DNA of 64,000 nt from positions 1,353,065,834 to 1,353,129,833 of the forward strand of contig CM066033.1 of NCBI GenBank assembly GCA_033557465.1, in the 5' to 3' direction. This DNA comes from Ichthyophis bannanicus. Its lineage: Eukaryota > Chordata > Amphibia > Gymnophiona > Ichthyophiidae. The notes under the pieces were generated by a model. The model saw nothing but the letters and a program-made list of their open reading frames with translations. It was not told the DNA's origin and ran no database searches. A program made the position numbers and the translations under genes. Position 1 is the first letter of the stretch. Each line of letters begins with the position of its first letter. Of this stretch, positions 62,760 to 64,000 are shown one piece after another.

Positions 62760-64000
62760 TATATATATATAGTTTTTTTTTATTTTATTTATTTAAAAGG
62801 ATTTCTATGCCGCCTTCTCCCTCAATCAAGGCAGTCTACACAGCCAACAATCAGCGGGTAATGTTTTTTTGTGTGTGCATGCAGTGAAACAGTGAGTGCG
62901 TGTGTAGTAAGGTGAAGTAGATTCTTGTTGAGCCATTTAGAGCGTGCGCTATTATACAATACTATATACATGGGGGAATTGGGGGGGGTTGGTCTGTGGT
63001 CCTGGCTGGAGAGCAACTTATGTGGCGCCCCCGTAGTGTTCGATGAAGAGGGTTGTCTTGAGCTGCTTCCGAAAGTCTTTGATTTCAGTTGTTAATCGTA
63101 GTTCATCTGGGAGGGCGTTCCAAATTGCTGGTGCAGCCAGTGAAAGGGCTTGGTCTGCAGTGTCCTTGTGGGCCTTGGTGAAGACTTTTGGTGTGTTAAC
63201 ACGGTTGGAAGTGCCCCTCCTCCTTGGTCGTGTGCTTCTGTCGGGCTGTATGAGTGGTTGTAAGCTGAGAGCTGATGTCTGTTGTTTGATTTTGAATATG
63301 TTTATGACTGTCTTATATTTGATGCTTGAGCTGATTGGTAGCCAGTGGAGATCTTTTAGAATGGGTGTGATGTGTTCTTGTCTCGCTGTGCCAGATATAA
63401 TGTGCGCTGCTGTGTTTTGCGTCAGTTGCAGTGGCCTGAGTGTCTGCTTTGTGAGACCGAGATAGATTGGGTTGCAGAAGTCTAGGATTGGGGTTATTAG
63501 TGCCTGACAGACTGTGCGGAAGTGCTCCGGGGAGAGGAGGGGTTTGAGGCGTCTGATTAGTCTCATCCTGTGGTAAGCGTTTTTGGTGGTTCTGCTTCTG
63601 TGTGATTGTCGATTCAGTTCTTTGTCTAGAGTCACTCCGAGGTATTTTACTTCCAGTTTTATTGGTATGGTTGTGTTGTTTATCTTGATGTTGAGTGGAG
63701 GGATGAAGAAGGTGTTTCGGGTGATGATTAGTGCCTCGGTCTTGCTGTAGTTTATAGTCAGGTTGTTGTCTTTAAGCCAGGTGGTCATGTGCATGAGACA
63801 ATCCGTGATTTTGGTGTAGTCTGGGTTGTCAAGTGTGATTGGTGTGTATATCATGATGTCATCTTCATAAATTGTGTATTGTATTTTGTGTTCTTTCATG
63901 ATGTCGCATATTGGCTGAATGTAGAGGTTAAATAATAGCGCCGATAGGGCGGATCCTTGGGGTACGCCTTGCCTGACCTTTATGGGTCGGGATGTGTTGG
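62760..64000 (-). mobile_element. L2-like LINE, 3' part (runs off window)
   Basis: The 3' end is near 62775 (AT-rich tail, then a GCCGCCTTCTCCCTC block). The RT frame occupies 64000-63018. The 5' part lies beyond the window. Confidence 0.8.
63018..64000 (-). CDS. L2-like reverse transcriptase, C-terminal half (partial)
   Basis: Open over the whole 327 codons to the window edge. Starts within VRQGVPQGSALSALLFNLYI (RT motif B region), then the catalytic box IYEDDIMIY, in which the usual YADD is YEDD (63869-63858; both Asp kept). Continues LTINYSKTEALIIT, VKYLGVTLDKELNRQSH, ALITPILDFCNPIYLGLTKQ, LQLTQNTAAHIISGTARQEH, LKDLHWLPISSSIKYKT and SLAAPAIWNALPDELRLTTE, ending HYGGAT. The family tail matches L2. 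Better preserved than the L2 fragments at 6600 and 54500. Confidence 0.85.
   Translation of the reverse strand, partial: NTSRPIKVRQGVPQGSALSALLFNLYIQPICDIMKEHKIQYTIYEDDIMIYTPITLDNPDYTKITDCLMHMTTWLKDNNLTINYSKTEALIITRNTFFIPPLNIKINNTTIPIKLEVKYLGVTLDKELNRQSHRSRTTKNAYHRMRLIRRLKPLLSPEHFRTVCQALITPILDFCNPIYLGLTKQTLRPLQLTQNTAAHIISGTARQEHITPILKDLHWLPISSSIKYKTVINIFKIKQQTSALSLQPLIQPDRSTRPRRRGTSNRVNTPKVFTKAHKDTADQALSLAAPAIWNALPDELRLTTEIKDFRKQLKTTLFIEHYGGAT

Noticed and set aside
1..64000. Endogenous retrovirus or LTR retrotransposon
   Set aside because: Repeats are inverted, not direct; no aspartic protease or DDE integrase; the integrase is a tyrosine recombinase. All RT copies assign to DIRS, CR1 or L2.
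1..64000. Host protein-coding genes, tRNA or rRNA genes, CRISPR array
   Set aside because: Every long ORF was assigned to a mobile element or its shadow; no cloverleaf, rRNA-like or regularly spaced short repeats were seen.

Overview
The window looks like vertebrate nuclear DNA made almost entirely of retrotransposons. I see no host gene, tRNA, rRNA or CRISPR array. The mix of abundant DIRS-type tyrosine-recombinase elements, CR1 and L2 LINEs, an L1-type ORF1 element and Penelope-like remnants suggests a large amphibian genome, possibly a caecilian. That is an inference from repeat content; a reptile or salamander cannot be excluded from sequence alone.

Layout. 1-2055: 3' part of DIRS copy A (+). 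2056-6263: two CR1 copies (+), the second interrupted by another CR1-like piece and by Penelope-like DNA. About 6600-7327: L2 tail. 7328-11260: DIRS copy B (+, family 2), truncated after RNase H. 12000-17765: DIRS copy C (-, family 1), structurally complete. 17766-24500: old LINE fragments, with an ORF1-only L1-type element at 21026-22628 bounded by a 16-bp target-site duplication. 24500-32962: DIRS 3' fragment E, near-complete copy D, and divergent remnant F (all +). 32963-46408: DIRS copy G (+, family 2), whose gag is split by an L2 that is itself split by a CR1 (three nested layers). 47661-48507: Penelope-like piece with a GIY-YIG endonuclease and a hammerhead-like motif. 48508-54243: DIRS copy H (+), the best preserved. 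54244-59598: Penelope-like terminus, L2 tail and old DIRS copy I (+). 59600-64000: SINE-like piece, two fold-back palindromes, low-complexity DNA and a 3' L2 (-) running off the window.

How the DIRS parts fit together. Order is 5' inverted terminal repeat (ITR), gag with a CxxC zinc motif, RT-RNase H-methyltransferase-like ORF, an overlapping tyrosine recombinase (YR) ORF in the -1 frame, an internal complementary region (ICR), and the 3' ITR. Each ICR is complementary to the two outer ends joined together, as expected for the circular DNA intermediate known for DIRS-1. gag should package the RNA, RT/RNase H make cDNA, the ICR template end joining, and YR integrate the circle without a target-site duplication.

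Most worth a second look: the ORF1-only L1-type element; the unusually open -1 frame across the RT domain in five DIRS copies; an identical UGA in YR of copies A and H just before the catalytic HxxR and Tyr; hammerhead-like motifs in Penelope-like remnants; and three large palindromes.
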